DNA of 64,000 nucleotides. It comes from Blattabacterium cuenoti (GTDB lineage Bacteria; Bacteroidota; Bacteroidia; Flavobacteriales; Blattabacteriaceae). Below the pieces are notes generated by a model. That model had not been told where the DNA came from and did not search any database. It saw nothing but the letters and a program-made list of their open reading frames with translations. Positions 9,660-19,610 of this stretch are shown one piece after another (the first letter of the stretch is position 1; each line of letters begins with the position of its first letter). The stretch is from contig NZ_CP059219.1 in the NCBI RefSeq assembly GCF_014252395.1, positions 399,366-463,365 on the forward strand, written 5' to 3'. A program made the position numbers and the translations under genes.

Positions 9660-11198
9660 CTATTTTTTATAATCTATTATCATGGAACTACTATTCATAA
9701 TAGTAGGAATAGGTAATTTCATTAATTGAAGTATAGTAGGAGCTACATTTGATAATGAACCTATTTTTTTTAATAAAATATTTTGTTTTTTTATTTCTTT
9801 ATCTAAAAGAATAAAAGGCACTAAAGATGTGCTATGAGTAGTATTAGGTGTTCCATCTAAATTAATCATATAATCTGCATTTCCATGATCTCCTACAATA
9901 ATAACTGTATAAAAATTATTTATAGCTTCTTCAGAACATAATTTAGTACATTTATCGATATATTCACAAGCCTTTATTGTTTCAATCATTTTTCCAGTAT
10001 GACCAACCATATCTGGATTAGCAAAATTTAAACAAATAAAATCAGATTCTTTTTTTTTTAATTCAGGAATAATTTTTTCTACAATTTTTTTTGCACTCAT
10101 TTCAGGTTTTAAATCATAAGTAGATACTTTAGGAGATTCACATAAAATTCTAATTTCTTTATCAAAAGGAATTTCTCTTCCTCCAGAAAAGAAAAAAGTT
10201 ACATGTGGATATTTTTCTGTTTCAGCAATACGTATTTGTTTTTTTCCTTCTTTTTCTAAAACTTCACCTAAAGTGTAGGATAAATTTTTTTTTTCAAAAA
10301 TAGAGTAAACATTTTTTTTATATTTAGAATTAAAACAAGTCATAGTTATATAATGAGATAAATTTATTCTTTCGTTATAAAAAAAATTTTTTCCAATAAA
10401 AAATTCCGTAATTTGTCTAGAACGATCTGGACGAAAATTAAAACAAAATACTATATCTCCATTTTCTATCCTAGAAATAGGAATTCCTTTATCATCAATA
10501 ATTATTAAAGGTGATAAAAATTCATCTGTTTTACCATTATTATAAGATTTTTCTATAGAATTAATAATATTATTAGTATAAATTCCTTTAGAATAAACCA
10601 TAGCATCATATGCTTTTTTAGTTCTTTCCCATCGATTATCACGATCCATAGAATAATATCTTCCAATAACAGAGGATAATTTTCCTACATATTTTTTAGT
10701 TATTTTAAAAAGTTTTTTTATATAAGAAATACTTTTTTTTGGAGATGAATCTCTTCCATCTGTAAAAATATGGATAAAAATATTTTTTATTTTTTTTTTA
10801 TAAGCTATTTTAATTAAAGAAAAAAGATGATTCATATGCGAATGAACACCCCCATCAGATAATAATCCAATAAAATGAATTTTTTTTTTATAAAGAATAA
10901 TTTTATCAAAAATTTTGTTTACCTTTTTTTGAAAAGATCCATTTTTAATAGATTGATCTATTTCTTCTAAACTTTGTATTACTTTTCGTCCAGATCCTAA
11001 ACTTAAATGACCTACTTCAGAATTACCCATTTGATTTTTAGGCAATCCAACATAAGATCCTGAAGCATATAATTTACTAAAAGGTTTTTCTTTATAACAA
11101 AAATCAATAAATGGAGTTTTAGCTTGTTCAATAGCAGAATGATATTTAGAAGAAGAAATCCCCCATCCATCTAAAATTATTAAAATTACTTTTCTCAT
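9660..11198 (-). CDS. gpmI: 2,3-bisphosphoglycerate-independent phosphoglycerate mutase
   Basis: GpmI interconverts 3- and 2-phosphoglycerate in glycolysis and gluconeogenesis. The 512-residue protein has the usual length. The phosphatase-type metal site begins ILIILDGWG, the catalytic serine is in MGNSEVGHLSLGSGR, and the second site is at LNFANPDMVGHTGK and IVGDHGNAD. The phosphoglycerate-binding region has TDGRDSSPKKS and FNFRPDRSRQ. It lies nine bases upstream of map and downstream of tsf, an unusual partner set that suggests cotranscription with translation genes. Confidence 0.97.
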   Translation of the reverse strand: MRKVILIILDGWGISSSKYHSAIEQAKTPFIDFCYKEKPFSKLYASGSYVGLPKNQMGNSEVGHLSLGSGRKVIQSLEEIDQSIKNGSFQKKVNKIFDKIILYKKKIHFIGLLSDGGVHSHMNHLFSLIKIAYKKKIKNIFIHIFTDGRDSSPKKSISYIKKLFKITKKYVGKLSSVIGRYYSMDRDNRWERTKKAYDAMVYSKGIYTNNIINSIEKSYNNGKTDEFLSPLIIIDDKGIPISRIENGDIVFCFNFRPDRSRQITEFFIGKNFFYNERINLSHYITMTCFNSKYKKNVYSIFEKKNLSYTLGEVLEKEGKKQIRIAETEKYPHVTFFFSGGREIPFDKEIRILCESPKVSTYDLKPEMSAKKIVEKIIPELKKKESDFICLNFANPDMVGHTGKMIETIKACEYIDKCTKLCSEEAINNFYTVIIVGDHGNADYMINLDGTPNTTHSTSLVPFILLDKEIKKQNILLKKIGSLSNVAPTILQLMKLPIPTIMNSSSMIIDYKK

Positions 11199-11211
11199 TT
11201 AAAAATTTATT

Positions 11212-12036
11212 CTAAATATTTATTCTTTTAAAAAGATTTATTTTCAATTTATTATTATATTTTTTTAAATATTCTTGAACTGTTATCTTATTATTTTTTA
11301 TAAATTTTTGATTAAGAAGAGTATTTTCAGATATAAATTTTTCTACTTTTCCCAGGATTATTTTTTTCATTATATTTTCTTGTTTTTTTTCTTTTTCCAC
11401 TTGACTTTTAAAAATTTCAATTTCTTTTTTCATTAAAGAATTAGGTATTCCATTTTTATCTATAGATATAGGATTCATAGCAGTAACATGCATTGCTATA
11501 TTTTTTGCAACATTTTTATCTATTTTAGTAGAAAAACCAATTAATGTTGCTATTTTATTATTATGAGTATAATCCATTACAAATGGAGCCATTATTTTTT
11601 CAAAAATTTTTAATTCTAATTTTTCTCCTACAACTCCCATTTTATTAATAATCATTTTTTCAATATTTTCATATTCATAATTATGATCTTTATATGAACT
11701 ATTTAAAAAATCTTTTTTATTATTATACAACAATGATTGTTTAGATAAAATAGATAAAAAATCTAAAAAATCTAAATTTTTAGAAAGAAAATCAGTTTCA
11801 CAACTCAATCCTATGATTGTTCCATAGGAATAATCAGAATTAACACAAGAAATAACTGCACCTTCTTTCATTTGAAATAATGAACGATCTACTGCTATTT
11901 TTTCTCCTTTTTTTCTTAATATTAAAATAGCTTTTTCTATATTTCCATTAGAATTTATTAAAGCTACTTTACAATCCATTATTCCAATTCCTGTTATTTT
12001 TCTAAGTTCATTAATTTTATCAATGGATACTTTCAT
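11212..12036 (-). CDS. tsf: Elongation factor Ts
   Basis: EF-Ts is the guanine-nucleotide exchange factor for EF-Tu. The 274-residue product begins with the UBA-like domain (ELRKITGIGIMDCKVALI) and keeps the EF-Tu-contacting motif in GLSCETDFLSKN, the counterpart of TDFVAKN. The following core has HVTAMNP and the C-terminal VQEYLKKYNN. It follows rpsB by six bases, the conserved rpsB-tsf pair. The middle is AT-drifted but all major blocks are present. Confidence 0.96.
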   Translation of the reverse strand: MKVSIDKINELRKITGIGIMDCKVALINSNGNIEKAILILRKKGEKIAVDRSLFQMKEGAVISCVNSDYSYGTIIGLSCETDFLSKNLDFLDFLSILSKQSLLYNNKKDFLNSSYKDHNYEYENIEKMIINKMGVVGEKLELKIFEKIMAPFVMDYTHNNKIATLIGFSTKIDKNVAKNIAMHVTAMNPISIDKNGIPNSLMKKEIEIFKSQVEKEKKQENIMKKIILGKVEKFISENTLLNQKFIKNNKITVQEYLKKYNNKLKINLFKRINI

Positions 12037-12042
12037 AAATTA

Positions 12043-12750
12043 TCATGAATTTGTAATTTCATATTCATTTTTTGTTGTTATACCATTTTTAATAGATTCT
12101 ATTATCACTTCTAAAATAATGTTTATAGACTTAGAAGAATCATCATTAGAAGGAATAGGATATTGAATACCGTTTGGATCTGTGTTGGTATCTACCATAG
12201 CAAAAATAGGTATTTTAAGTTTTTTAGCTTCTGTAAAAGCTATTTTTTCTTTATTTGGATCTACTAGAAAAATACCACCTGGTATTTGATTCATATTTGA
12301 TATACTTCCTAAATTTTTATATAATTTAGAATATAACCTATTAATTAATAATCTTTCTTTTTTAGAAAGTGTATCAAATGTTCCATTTTTTTTCATTTTT
12401 TCAATACTATTCATTTTTTTTACAGATTTTCTAATAGTAGTGAAATTAGTAAGCAATCCTCCTAACCATCTTTCTGTAATACAAGGCATATTAATACTCT
12501 TAGCATAAAATGCTATTTTTTCTTTAGCTTGAGCTTTTGTTCCTACTAATAAAATTTTTTTACCATTTTTTACTATTTCTTCTAAAGCATTACAAGCTTC
12601 TTTTAATTTTAAAATTGTTTTTGATAAATCTATAATATGAATACCTCCTTTTTTCATAAAAATAAAAGAACGCATATTAGGATTCCATTTTCGTACAATA
12701 TGTCCAAAATGTACACCAGCTTTCAATAAATCTTTAGTATTAATTTCCAT
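12043..12750 (-). CDS. rpsB: 30S ribosomal protein S2
   Basis: S2 is one of the last proteins to join the 30S subunit and binds near the mRNA exit. The product starts MEINTKDLLKAGVHFGH, which is the canonical beginning. An ATG 63 bases upstream at 12813 is in frame but would overlap rpsI and add unrelated lysine-rich sequence, so 12750 is preferred, giving 235 residues. Family blocks are HIIDLSKTI, VGTKAQAKE, ERWLGGLLTNF and the C-terminal DTNTDPNGIQYPIPSNDDS. Confidence 0.97.
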   Translation of the reverse strand: MEINTKDLLKAGVHFGHIVRKWNPNMRSFIFMKKGGIHIIDLSKTILKLKEACNALEEIVKNGKKILLVGTKAQAKEKIAFYAKSINMPCITERWLGGLLTNFTTIRKSVKKMNSIEKMKKNGTFDTLSKKERLLINRLYSKLYKNLGSISNMNQIPGGIFLVDPNKEKIAFTEAKKLKIPIFAMVDTNTDPNGIQYPIPSNDDSSKSINIILEVIIESIKNGITTKNEYEITNS

Positions 12751-12766
12751 TTTTTCAGTAAATAAT

Positions 12767-13144
12767 TTAACGTTTTGAAAATTGATATTTTTTTCTTGCT
12801 TTTTTTTGACCAAATTTTTTTCTTTCTACTTTTCTAGAATCACGTGTTAATAATCCTTCAAATTTTAATTTACTTCTATTTTTTAAATCTAATTGACAAA
12901 GTGCACGAGATATAGCAAGACGAATGGCTTCTCCTTGACTATTAAACCCTCCTCCAAAAACTTTAATATTTATATCTAATTTATCTAATTGGTTTAAAAT
13001 TTTAATAGGATATAAAACTTTCTGATGAACATATTTTGGAAAATATTGATCCAATTTTTTTAAATTAACAGTTATTAATCCATTTCCCGGTTTTAAATAA
13101 ATACGAGCTAAAGATCTTTTTCTTCTACCTATACTATGTATCAT
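12767..13144 (-). CDS. rpsI: 30S ribosomal protein S9
   Basis: S9 reaches with its C-terminal arginine to P-site tRNA. The 125-residue protein has SIGRRKRSLARIYLKPG at the N-terminus, GGGFNSQGEAIRLAISRALC in the middle and ends LTRDSRKVERKKFGQKKARK followed by KYQFSKR, so the terminal KR dipeptide is present. The start overlaps the rplM stop by 11 bases. The L13-S9 pair is universally conserved. Confidence 0.98.
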   Translation of the reverse strand: MIHSIGRRKRSLARIYLKPGNGLITVNLKKLDQYFPKYVHQKVLYPIKILNQLDKLDINIKVFGGGFNSQGEAIRLAISRALCQLDLKNRSKLKFEGLLTRDSRKVERKKFGQKKARKKYQFSKR

Positions 13145-13598
13145 TATTTTTATAATTCAATTTTAAAAAATTAGGTTTTTGAGCTTTATGTTTATGATTT
13201 GATTTTTTATATACATGTAAATTTTTAAATATTAAACGTCCTAAACGATTTTTAGGTAACATTCTTTTTACTGCTTTATATATAATATCTCTTGAATCTT
13301 TTTTATACAAATTTTTAATAGAAGTAATTTTTCTTCCTCCTGGATATCCAGTATGACGAATATATATTTTATTATTCCATTTTTTTCCGGTTAATTTAAT
13401 ATTGTCAGAATTAATAACTATAACATGATCTCCACAATTTATATGTGGAGTAAAAAAAGATTTATGTTTACCTCTTATAAGATAAGCAACTTTAGAAGAA
13501 AATCTTCCTAAAATTTGATCAGTAGCGTCCATTATTATCCATGATTTTTTTATAGAATCTTTTTTAATAAAAACAGTTTTAAAACTTAACGGATCCAT
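13134..13598 (-). CDS. rplM: 50S ribosomal protein L13
   Basis: L13 is an early assembly protein of the large subunit. The 154-residue product starts MDPLSFKTVF, as in flavobacteria, and contains SWIIMDATDQILGRFSSKVA, the FTPHINCGDHVIVIN block, the IRHTGYPGGRK signature and MLPKNRLGRLIFKNLHVY. It is the first gene of the minus-strand run to map and is divergent from dnaK, separated by 182 bases that hold the dnaK control region. Confidence 0.97.
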   Translation of the reverse strand: MDPLSFKTVFIKKDSIKKSWIIMDATDQILGRFSSKVAYLIRGKHKSFFTPHINCGDHVIVINSDNIKLTGKKWNNKIYIRHTGYPGGRKITSIKNLYKKDSRDIIYKAVKRMLPKNRLGRLIFKNLHVYKKSNHKHKAQKPNFLKLNYKNNDT

Positions 13599-13644
13599 AT
13601 TTATTATTTTTTGTAATATAAGAAATTTTGAAAAAATTGATAAA

Positions 13645-13659
13645 ATGACTTTTTGTCAT
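13645..13659. promoter_or_regulatory. Dyad ATGAC-N5-GTCAT upstream of dnaK (candidate activator site)
   Basis: A perfect 5+5 inverted repeat with a TTTTT spacer lies about 107 bases upstream of the predicted dnaK transcription start. The same dyad with the same 5-base spacer occurs in this window only at 33172-33186 and 36514-36528, all between genes. Position and symmetry fit an upstream activator sequence for a Fis-type HTH dimer. The remaining gap between rplM and dnaK holds long T and A tracts (13661 onward) that could bend the DNA. Confidence 0.5.
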
Positions 13660-13732
13660 ATTTTTTTTTAAAAAAAAGTTTTTTATTGTCATAATTTTTA
13701 TATCATTTAATTTGAAAAGTGTTTTTTCATTA

Positions 13733-13748
13733 TGGCATAATGATTGTA
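13733..13748 (+). promoter_or_regulatory. Sigma54-like -24/-12 element upstream of dnaK
   Basis: TGGCATAATGATTGTA matches the -24 half (TGGCAC/T) and most of the -12 half (TTGCW) of the sigma54 consensus with the right spacing: GG at 13734-13735, ten bases, then GT where GC is expected. The mismatch is at the strongly conserved C, so this is weaker than the groS element. Predicted transcription start is near 13759, 22 bases before the dnaK ATG. No CIRCE element (TTAGCACTC dyad) is present. Confidence 0.42.
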
Positions 13749-13780
13749 GGCTATTGTAATATGAAAAAACGTAATAAAAA

Positions 13781-15673
13781 ATGAGTAAAATTATAGGAAT
13801 AGATTTAGGCACAACAAATTCTTGTGTTGCTGTTATGGAAATAAATGATCCTATTGTTATTCCAAATTCGGAAGGAAAAAGGACAACTCCATCTATAGTA
13901 GCTTTTGTAGAAGGAGGAGAAAGAAAAATAGGAGATCCAGCAAAAAGACAAGCAGTAACTAATCCACAAAAAACAATATTTTCAATTAAACGTTTCATGG
14001 GAAGAATGTATTCAGAAGTTTCTGAAGAATTAAAACATATTCCTTATAAAGTAATTAAAGGTAGTAATAACACCCCTAGAGTAGATATAGAAAAAAGATT
14101 ATATGCTCCTCAAGAAATATCTGCTATGATTTTGCAAAAAATGAAAAAAACAGCTGAAGATTATTTAGGAGTAGAAATAAAAAAAGCTGTTATTACAGTT
14201 CCTGCTTATTTTAATGATGCACAAAGACAAGCCACTAAAGAAGCTGGAGAAATAGCAGGATTAAAAGTAGAAAGAATAATAAATGAACCAACAGCAGCAG
14301 CTTTAGCTTATGGATTAGATAAAAATAATCAAAATAAAAAAATAGTAGTATATGATTTAGGAGGAGGAACTTTTGATGTTTCTATTTTAGAATTAGGAGA
14401 TGGAGTTTTTGAAGTTCTTTCTACAAATGGAGATACTCATTTAGGAGGAGATGATTTTGATCAAATTATTATTGATTATTTAGCTAATGAATTTAAATCT
14501 AAAGAAGGATTAGATCTAAGAAAAGATCCTATGGCTTTACAACGTTTGAAAGAAGCTTCTGAAAAAGCTAAAATTGAATTATCATCTTCTAATCAGACAG
14601 AAATTAATCTACCATATATTACAGCTACAGAATCAGGACCTAAACATTTAGTAATAACCTTAACACGTTCAAAATTTGAACAATTATCATATAAGTTAAT
14701 ACAACGTTCTATTAAACCTTGTTCAAAAGCTTTAGAAGATGCTAATTTATCTACAAAAAATATAGATGAAGTTATTTTAGTAGGTGGATCTACTCGTATT
14801 CCAAAAGTACAAAAAGAAGTAGAAGATTTTTTTAAAAAAAAACCTTCTAAAGGAGTTAATCCAGATGAAGTAGTAGCAATTGGAGCTGCTATACAAGGAG
14901 GAGTTTTAACCGGAGATGTACAAAATGTATTATTATTAGATGTTACTCCTTTATCTTTAGGAATAGAAACTTTAGGAGGTGTTTTTACTAAACTTATTGA
15001 AGCTAATACTACTATTCCTACTAAAAAATCTGAAATTTTTTCCACAGCAGCAGATAATCAATCTGCAGTTACTATACGTGTTGGACAAGGAGAAAGATCT
15101 ATGTTTAATGACAATAAAGAAATAGGTAGATTTGATTTAGTAGATATACCACCAGCACCTAGAGGAATACCTCAAATAGAGGTTACATTTGATATAGATG
15201 CTAATGGAATTTTAAATGTTTCTGCTAAAGATAAAGGAACAGGAAAAGAACAATTTATACGTATTGAAACTTCTTCTGGATTAAATCAAGAAGAAATAGA
15301 AAAAATGAAAAAAGAAGCAAAAGAAAATGCAAAAAAAGATGAAAAAATTAAATCAGAAATAGATAAATTAAATGTAGCAGATAATCAAATATTTCAAACT
15401 GAAAAACAATTAAAAGATTATGGAAATAAATTATCTGATAATAATAAAAAAAATATAGAAAATTCTTTAGAAGAATTAAAAAAAGCGCATGCTAAAAAAG
15501 ATTTTGCATCTATTGATGTATGTATGAAAAAATTAAATGAATCTTGGACTAATGCTTCTCAAGATATTTATACAGCTACTAAAGCTAGTAAATCAGAAAA
15601 AAAAGAAAAAAAAGAAAATAATAATAAAGGAAATGAAAATGTACAAGATGTAGATTATGAAGAAGTAAAATAA
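13781..15673 (+). CDS. dnaK: Chaperone DnaK (Hsp70)
   Basis: DnaK is the ATP-dependent Hsp70 that folds and protects cytosolic proteins. The 630-residue protein is full length: the ATPase domain has [48 protein letters not shown] and [13 protein letters not shown]. The interdomain linker is [18 protein letters not shown], followed by the substrate-binding domain, the helical lid, and the C-terminal [10 protein letters not shown]. It stands alone, with no dnaJ or grpE next to it. It is preceded by a sigma54-like promoter and a dyad shared with groESL. The stop codon directly abuts the stop of psd on the other strand, with no spacer. Confidence 0.99.
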   Translation: MSKIIGIDLGTTNSCVAVMEINDPIVIPNSEGKRTTPSIVAFVEGGERKIGDPAKRQAVTNPQKTIFSIKRFMGRMYSEVSEELKHIPYKVIKGSNNTPRVDIEKRLYAPQEISAMILQKMKKTAEDYLGVEIKKAVITVPAYFNDAQRQATKEAGEIAGLKVERIINEPTAAALAYGLDKNNQNKKIVVYDLGGGTFDVSILELGDGVFEVLSTNGDTHLGGDDFDQIIIDYLANEFKSKEGLDLRKDPMALQRLKEASEKAKIELSSSNQTEINLPYITATESGPKHLVITLTRSKFEQLSYKLIQRSIKPCSKALEDANLSTKNIDEVILVGGSTRIPKVQKEVEDFFKKKPSKGVNPDEVVAIGAAIQGGVLTGDVQNVLLLDVTPLSLGIETLGGVFTKLIEANTTIPTKKSEIFSTAADNQSAVTIRVGQGERSMFNDNKEIGRFDLVDIPPAPRGIPQIEVTFDIDANGILNVSAKDKGTGKEQFIRIETSSGLNQEEIEKMKKEAKENAKKDEKIKSEIDKLNVADNQIFQTEKQLKDYGNKLSDNNKKNIENSLEELKKAHAKKDFASIDVCMKKLNESWTNASQDIYTATKASKSEKKEKKENNNKGNENVQDVDYEEVK

Positions 15674-16348
15674 TTAATTAAAAGGGAGATTATGGAGAAT
15701 AGATATTTTAGTCACTCCTCCAACAACTTTTTCTCCCTTTTTTACTAAAATATTAGAATTTAAAGGTAAAAAAACATCAATTCTAGATCCAAATTTTATA
15801 AATCCAAATTCATCTCCTTTTTTTACTTTAAAATTTTTTTTTGCATAAATAACAATACGACGTGCTAAAAATCCTGCTACTTGTCTTAATAAGATTTTTT
15901 TACCATCATCTGTTTCTATAACAGTAGTAGTTCTTTCATTTTTTAATGAAGATTTTTTAAACCAAGCTATAAAATATTTTCCAGGATGATACTTCACATA
16001 AATAATTTTTCCAGATATAGGATATCTATTTATATGAACATTAAAAAGAGACATGAAAATAGATATTTTAATACATTTTTTTTTTAAAAATTCATTTTCA
16101 AATTCTTTTTGTATATCCAATATCTTTCCATCAGCAGGAGATATAATTATTTTTTTATCATTTTTTTTATAAAAAAAATTTCTTTTTGGATTTCTAAAAA
16201 ATAAAATAAAAAAAATATAACATGTAATTAAAAAAATAGATATAAAATAATGAATAAATTTAGAAAATAAAAAAAAAGTTAAAAATATCAATAATAATAT
16301 TAATATAAAAGCATATCTTAAAAAAGATATTCCTTCTTTATGAATCAT
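15674..16348 (-). CDS. psd: Phosphatidylserine decarboxylase, short archaeal-type
   Basis: This membrane-associated proenzyme makes phosphatidylethanolamine from phosphatidylserine. The 224-residue product has one or two N-terminal membrane segments (about residues 10-50), then SPADGKILDIQ, SLFNVHINRYPISGKI, and near the C-terminus IKFGSRIDVFLP. The Gly-Ser of FGSR is the self-cleavage site whose serine becomes the pyruvoyl group. This short form is the one typical of Bacteroidota. It follows cdsA, which supplies the CDP-diacylglycerol that feeds the pathway. It is convergent with dnaK with no spacer. Confidence 0.93.
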   Translation of the reverse strand: MIHKEGISFLRYAFILILLLIFLTFFLFSKFIHYFISIFLITCYIFFILFFRNPKRNFFYKKNDKKIIISPADGKILDIQKEFENEFLKKKCIKISIFMSLFNVHINRYPISGKIIYVKYHPGKYFIAWFKKSSLKNERTTTVIETDDGKKILLRQVAGFLARRIVIYAKKNFKVKKGDEFGFIKFGSRIDVFLPLNSNILVKKGEKVVGGVTKISILHNLPFN

Positions 16349-16357
16349 TATAAATTT

Positions 16358-17173
16358 TTATTTATAAAAATAATTAATACCAATTACAATTGTCGCTATT
16401 ATTGGAATAACAATAATAAAACTATCTAATCTATCTAAAAAACCTCCATGTCCTGGAAACAAAATACTAGAATTTTTTACATTATAAGATCTTTTAATTA
16501 TTGATTCTATAAAATCTCCAATAGTAGAAAAAATAGGAATAAAAAAAGATAAAATAAACCAATATTTTTTATTCCATATTTTATATAAAATAAAACCTGA
16601 TATTATACAAAAAAAAATTCCTCCTAAAAAACCTTCTATAGATTTTTTAGGAGAAATAGTTATAGCTATTTTTTTTTTACCCCATTTTTTTCCTATTATA
16701 TAGGATAGAGTATCATTAGTCCATATTAAAATAAAAGTTCCTAAAATTAATTCTTTACCATAAGATATAATTGTATATATATAAGAAGCTAAATAAAAAG
16801 GTATTATAATATATACTAATCCAAAAATTAAATGACTTACTTGTTTTATTTTTTCCTTGTGAGAATATTTAGAAAATAATTGAATTATAAAAAAAAAAGT
16901 AGAAAAAGGAATAAAACATATAATATATAAAATTAATCCATTTTTTATAAAAATGTCCATAAATATGGAAAATATATAAAATAAAGAAGTTATTTTAATT
17001 AAAAAAATATCAGTTTTTAATATAATTAAAAATTCAAATAAACAAAAAAATGATAAAATCATCATTAATATTCTAAAAGTTTTTTCTCCATTTTCAATGG
17101 AAAAAACTATTAGAATAATATAAATAAACCCACTTAAAAATCTTATTAGAAAATCTAATTTTTTTTTTTTCAT
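16358..17173 (-). CDS. cdsA: Phosphatidate cytidylyltransferase
   Basis: CdsA makes CDP-diacylglycerol from phosphatidate and CTP in the inner membrane. The 271-residue product is a polytopic protein with about eight hydrophobic segments. The family signature is seen as SPKKSIEGFLGGIFF (about residues 170-185) and the C-terminal PGHGGFLDRLDSFI, which holds the metal-binding aspartates. It lies nine bases upstream of psd and downstream of ftsH, giving a compact phospholipid and membrane-quality group. Confidence 0.94.
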   Translation of the reverse strand: MKKKKLDFLIRFLSGFIYIILIVFSIENGEKTFRILMMILSFFCLFEFLIILKTDIFLIKITSLFYIFSIFMDIFIKNGLILYIICFIPFSTFFFIIQLFSKYSHKEKIKQVSHLIFGLVYIIIPFYLASYIYTIISYGKELILGTFILIWTNDTLSYIIGKKWGKKKIAITISPKKSIEGFLGGIFFCIISGFILYKIWNKKYWFILSFFIPIFSTIGDFIESIIKRSYNVKNSSILFPGHGGFLDRLDSFIIVIPIIATIVIGINYFYK

Positions 17174-17201
17174 TCTAATAAAATTAAAAATTACTTATTT
17201 T

Positions 17202-19136
17202 TTAAGTAATTTGATTACTAGAATTTAATATTTCATCTATTTCATCAGGAAAAGGTCTTTCTCCAAAGATATTTTTCAAATCTTCTCTAAAGATAACTTC
17301 TTTTTCTAAAAGTTCGTTAGCTAATATAGTTAATTTTTTTTCATTTTTTTTCAATATTTTTTTAGCTCTTTGATATTGTTCTGTTATAATTTTAGATATT
17401 TCTTCATCTATAATTTGAGCAGTTTTTTCACTATAAGGTTTTGAAAAATAAAATTCATTTTGTCCGGTAGAATCATAATAAGAAATGTTACCAATTCTTT
17501 CATTTAATCCAAAAATAGCTACCATAGATTGAGCTTGTTTAGTTACTCTTTCTAAATCATTTAACGCACCAGTAGATATACTATTAAAAATAATTTCTTC
17601 AGCAGATCTTCCTGCTAATAACGCACAAATTTCATCTTTCATTTGTTCTGGAGTAGTTAATTGTCTTTCTTCTGGTAAATACCAAGCAGATCCTAAAGAT
17701 CTTCCTCTTGGTACTATAGTTACTTTTACTAATGGAGCTGCATGTTCTAATAACCAACTTATTGTAGCATGTCCTGCTTCATGATAAGCTATTCTTTTCT
17801 TTTCATTTGATTTTATAATTTTATTCTTCTTCTCTAATCCTCCAATAATACGATCTATTGCATCTAAAAAATCTTGATTTTTTATTTTTTTTCTATCTTT
17901 TCTTGCTGCAATAAGAGCTGATTCATTACAAACATTTGCTATATCTGCTCCACTAAAACCTGGAGTTTGTCTAGATAAAAAATCTATATCTACATTTTTA
18001 GATAATACTAATCTTTGTAAATGAACACGAAATATTTCCTTTCTTTCATTTAATTCTGGTGGATCCACTAATATAGTTCTATCAAAACGACCAGGACGAA
18101 GCAACGCTTTATCTAAAATATCTGATCTATTAGTAGCAGCTAATACAATAACATTAGTATTAGTTCCAAATCCATCCATTTCTGTAAGTAGTTGATTTAA
18201 AGTATTTTCTCTTTCATCATTTGATCCTGCTATACTACTTTTACCTCTAGCTCTTCCTATGGCATCTATTTCATCTATAAATATTATACATGGAGATTTT
18301 TCTTTAGCTTTTTCAAATAAATCTCTAACTCTAGAAGCACCTACTCCTACAAACATTTCTACAAAATCTGATCCAGATAAGGAAAAAAAAGGAACTTTAG
18401 CTTCACCAGCTACAGCTTTAGCTAATAATGTTTTACCTGTTCCAGGGGGTCCTATTAATAAAGCTCCTTTAGGTATTTTTCCTCCAAGTTTAGTATATTT
18501 TTTAGGATTTTTTAAAAATTCAACTATTTCTTGAACTTCTTCTTTAGCTCCTTCTAAACCAGCAACATCTTTAAAAGTTATTTTTACATTATCATTTTCG
18601 TCAAATAATCTTGCTCTAGATTTTCCTATATTAAATATTTGTCCTCCAGGACCACTTCCTGTAGCTCCTATTCTTCTAAAAATAAAAATCCAGAATATAA
18701 TCAATAATATAAAAAAAATTCCATAATCAAAGAAAAATTTAGTTATAGTATACTCTTGTTGATTTTTAAAATCAATAATAGTATTTAAATTATATTTTCT
18801 TTTATATTCTTCAAATTTTTTTTGAAAAAATTGTAAATCTCCTATTTCAAATTCATATTGTAAAGATGGTGTAATAATTTTTTGTTTATTATCATAAGGA
18901 ATATGAGGTATATTAGAAGATAATTTTTTGTTTAAATAAACATGTACAATTTCTCTATGTTTAATTATAATTTTTTGTACTTTTCCTTTTATTAAAATAT
19001 CAAAAAAAGTATCTTGATCTATTTTTCTAGGATTAGAAAAAGAAGATTTAAAAAAAAATATTCCTAAAAATATAGAGAATATAACTGCATATACCCAAAA
19101 AAAGTTATTTTTACTTTTTACTTTTTTATCTATCAT
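17202..19136 (-). CDS. ftsH: ATP-dependent zinc metalloprotease FtsH
   Basis: FtsH degrades misfolded membrane and some soluble proteins. The 644-residue product has two membrane segments (about residues 13-30 and 135-154) around a periplasmic domain. The AAA module follows: Walker A GPPGTGKT (229-236), Walker B IIFIDEID (about 284-291), the pore motif in [11 protein letters not shown] and the second region of homology [20 protein letters not shown]. The zinc site HEAGH is at 452-456. All catalytic residues are present. It sits between rsfS and cdsA. Confidence 0.98.
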   Translation of the reverse strand: MIDKKVKSKNNFFWVYAVIFSIFLGIFFFKSSFSNPRKIDQDTFFDILIKGKVQKIIIKHREIVHVYLNKKLSSNIPHIPYDNKQKIITPSLQYEFEIGDLQFFQKKFEEYKRKYNLNTIIDFKNQQEYTITKFFFDYGIFFILLIIFWIFIFRRIGATGSGPGGQIFNIGKSRARLFDENDNVKITFKDVAGLEGAKEEVQEIVEFLKNPKKYTKLGGKIPKGALLIGPPGTGKTLLAKAVAGEAKVPFFSLSGSDFVEMFVGVGASRVRDLFEKAKEKSPCIIFIDEIDAIGRARGKSSIAGSNDERENTLNQLLTEMDGFGTNTNVIVLAATNRSDILDKALLRPGRFDRTILVDPPELNERKEIFRVHLQRLVLSKNVDIDFLSRQTPGFSGADIANVCNESALIAARKDRKKIKNQDFLDAIDRIIGGLEKKNKIIKSNEKKRIAYHEAGHATISWLLEHAAPLVKVTIVPRGRSLGSAWYLPEERQLTTPEQMKDEICALLAGRSAEEIIFNSISTGALNDLERVTKQAQSMVAIFGLNERIGNISYYDSTGQNEFYFSKPYSEKTAQIIDEEISKIITEQYQRAKKILKKNEKKLTILANELLEKEVIFREDLKNIFGERPFPDEIDEILNSSNQIT

Positions 19137-19179
19137 ATAGGTTTCTTCATTACTTAATTTAAATAAAAACTAAATCTTG

Positions 19180-19503
19180 TTATAAATTTTGATTCCAAAG
19201 ATTTTCTATATCATAATGCAATCTTATTTTTTTTTGAAAAATATGAACAACAATAGAAATATAATCTACTAATATCCATTCTCTATTTTTTAAACCTTCT
19301 ATATGCCAAGGTTTTTTTTTCAATTTTCTAATTATAATTTTTTTTATAGATTGAGAGATGGCATAAACTTGATTATGAGAACTTCCATTACAAATAACAA
19401 AGTAATCACAAATAAAATTATCTCTATTTTTTAAGTTTAAAATAGATATATCCTCTCCTTTAACCATTTTAATTCCTTCTATAATCTTGTTTAATAATAA
19501 CAA
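19180..19503 (-). CDS. rsfS: Ribosomal silencing factor RsfS (YbeB/Iojap family)
   Basis: RsfS binds L14 and keeps the ribosomal subunits apart under starvation. The 107-residue product has the family blocks NFICDYFVICNGSSHNQVYA, KPWHIEGLKNREWILVDY and VVHIFQKKIRLHYDIENLW. The start used is TTG at 19503; homologues have about ten more N-terminal residues, so an upstream non-ATG start is possible. It is the first gene of the minus-strand rsfS-ftsH-cdsA-psd run and divergent from birA. Confidence 0.92.
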   Translation of the reverse strand: MLLLNKIIEGIKMVKGEDISILNLKNRDNFICDYFVICNGSSHNQVYAISQSIKKIIIRKLKKKPWHIEGLKNREWILVDYISIVVHIFQKKIRLHYDIENLWNQNL

Positions 19504-19610
19504 AATGTTTTTTAATTATTTTTGTTTAATAGGTAATATTATTTTTGTTTTCAAAACACAAAAATAAGGTTTTCACTTTAAAAAATTTAACTTTTCCAAT
19601 TTAAAATATT

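Noticed and set aside
14593-15045. Open frame antisense to dnaK (and similar ones at 13579-13998, 18259-18534 and 37140-37484)
   Set aside because: They mirror highly conserved genes on the opposite strand, have no family features and no start signal, so they are shadows of coding bias.
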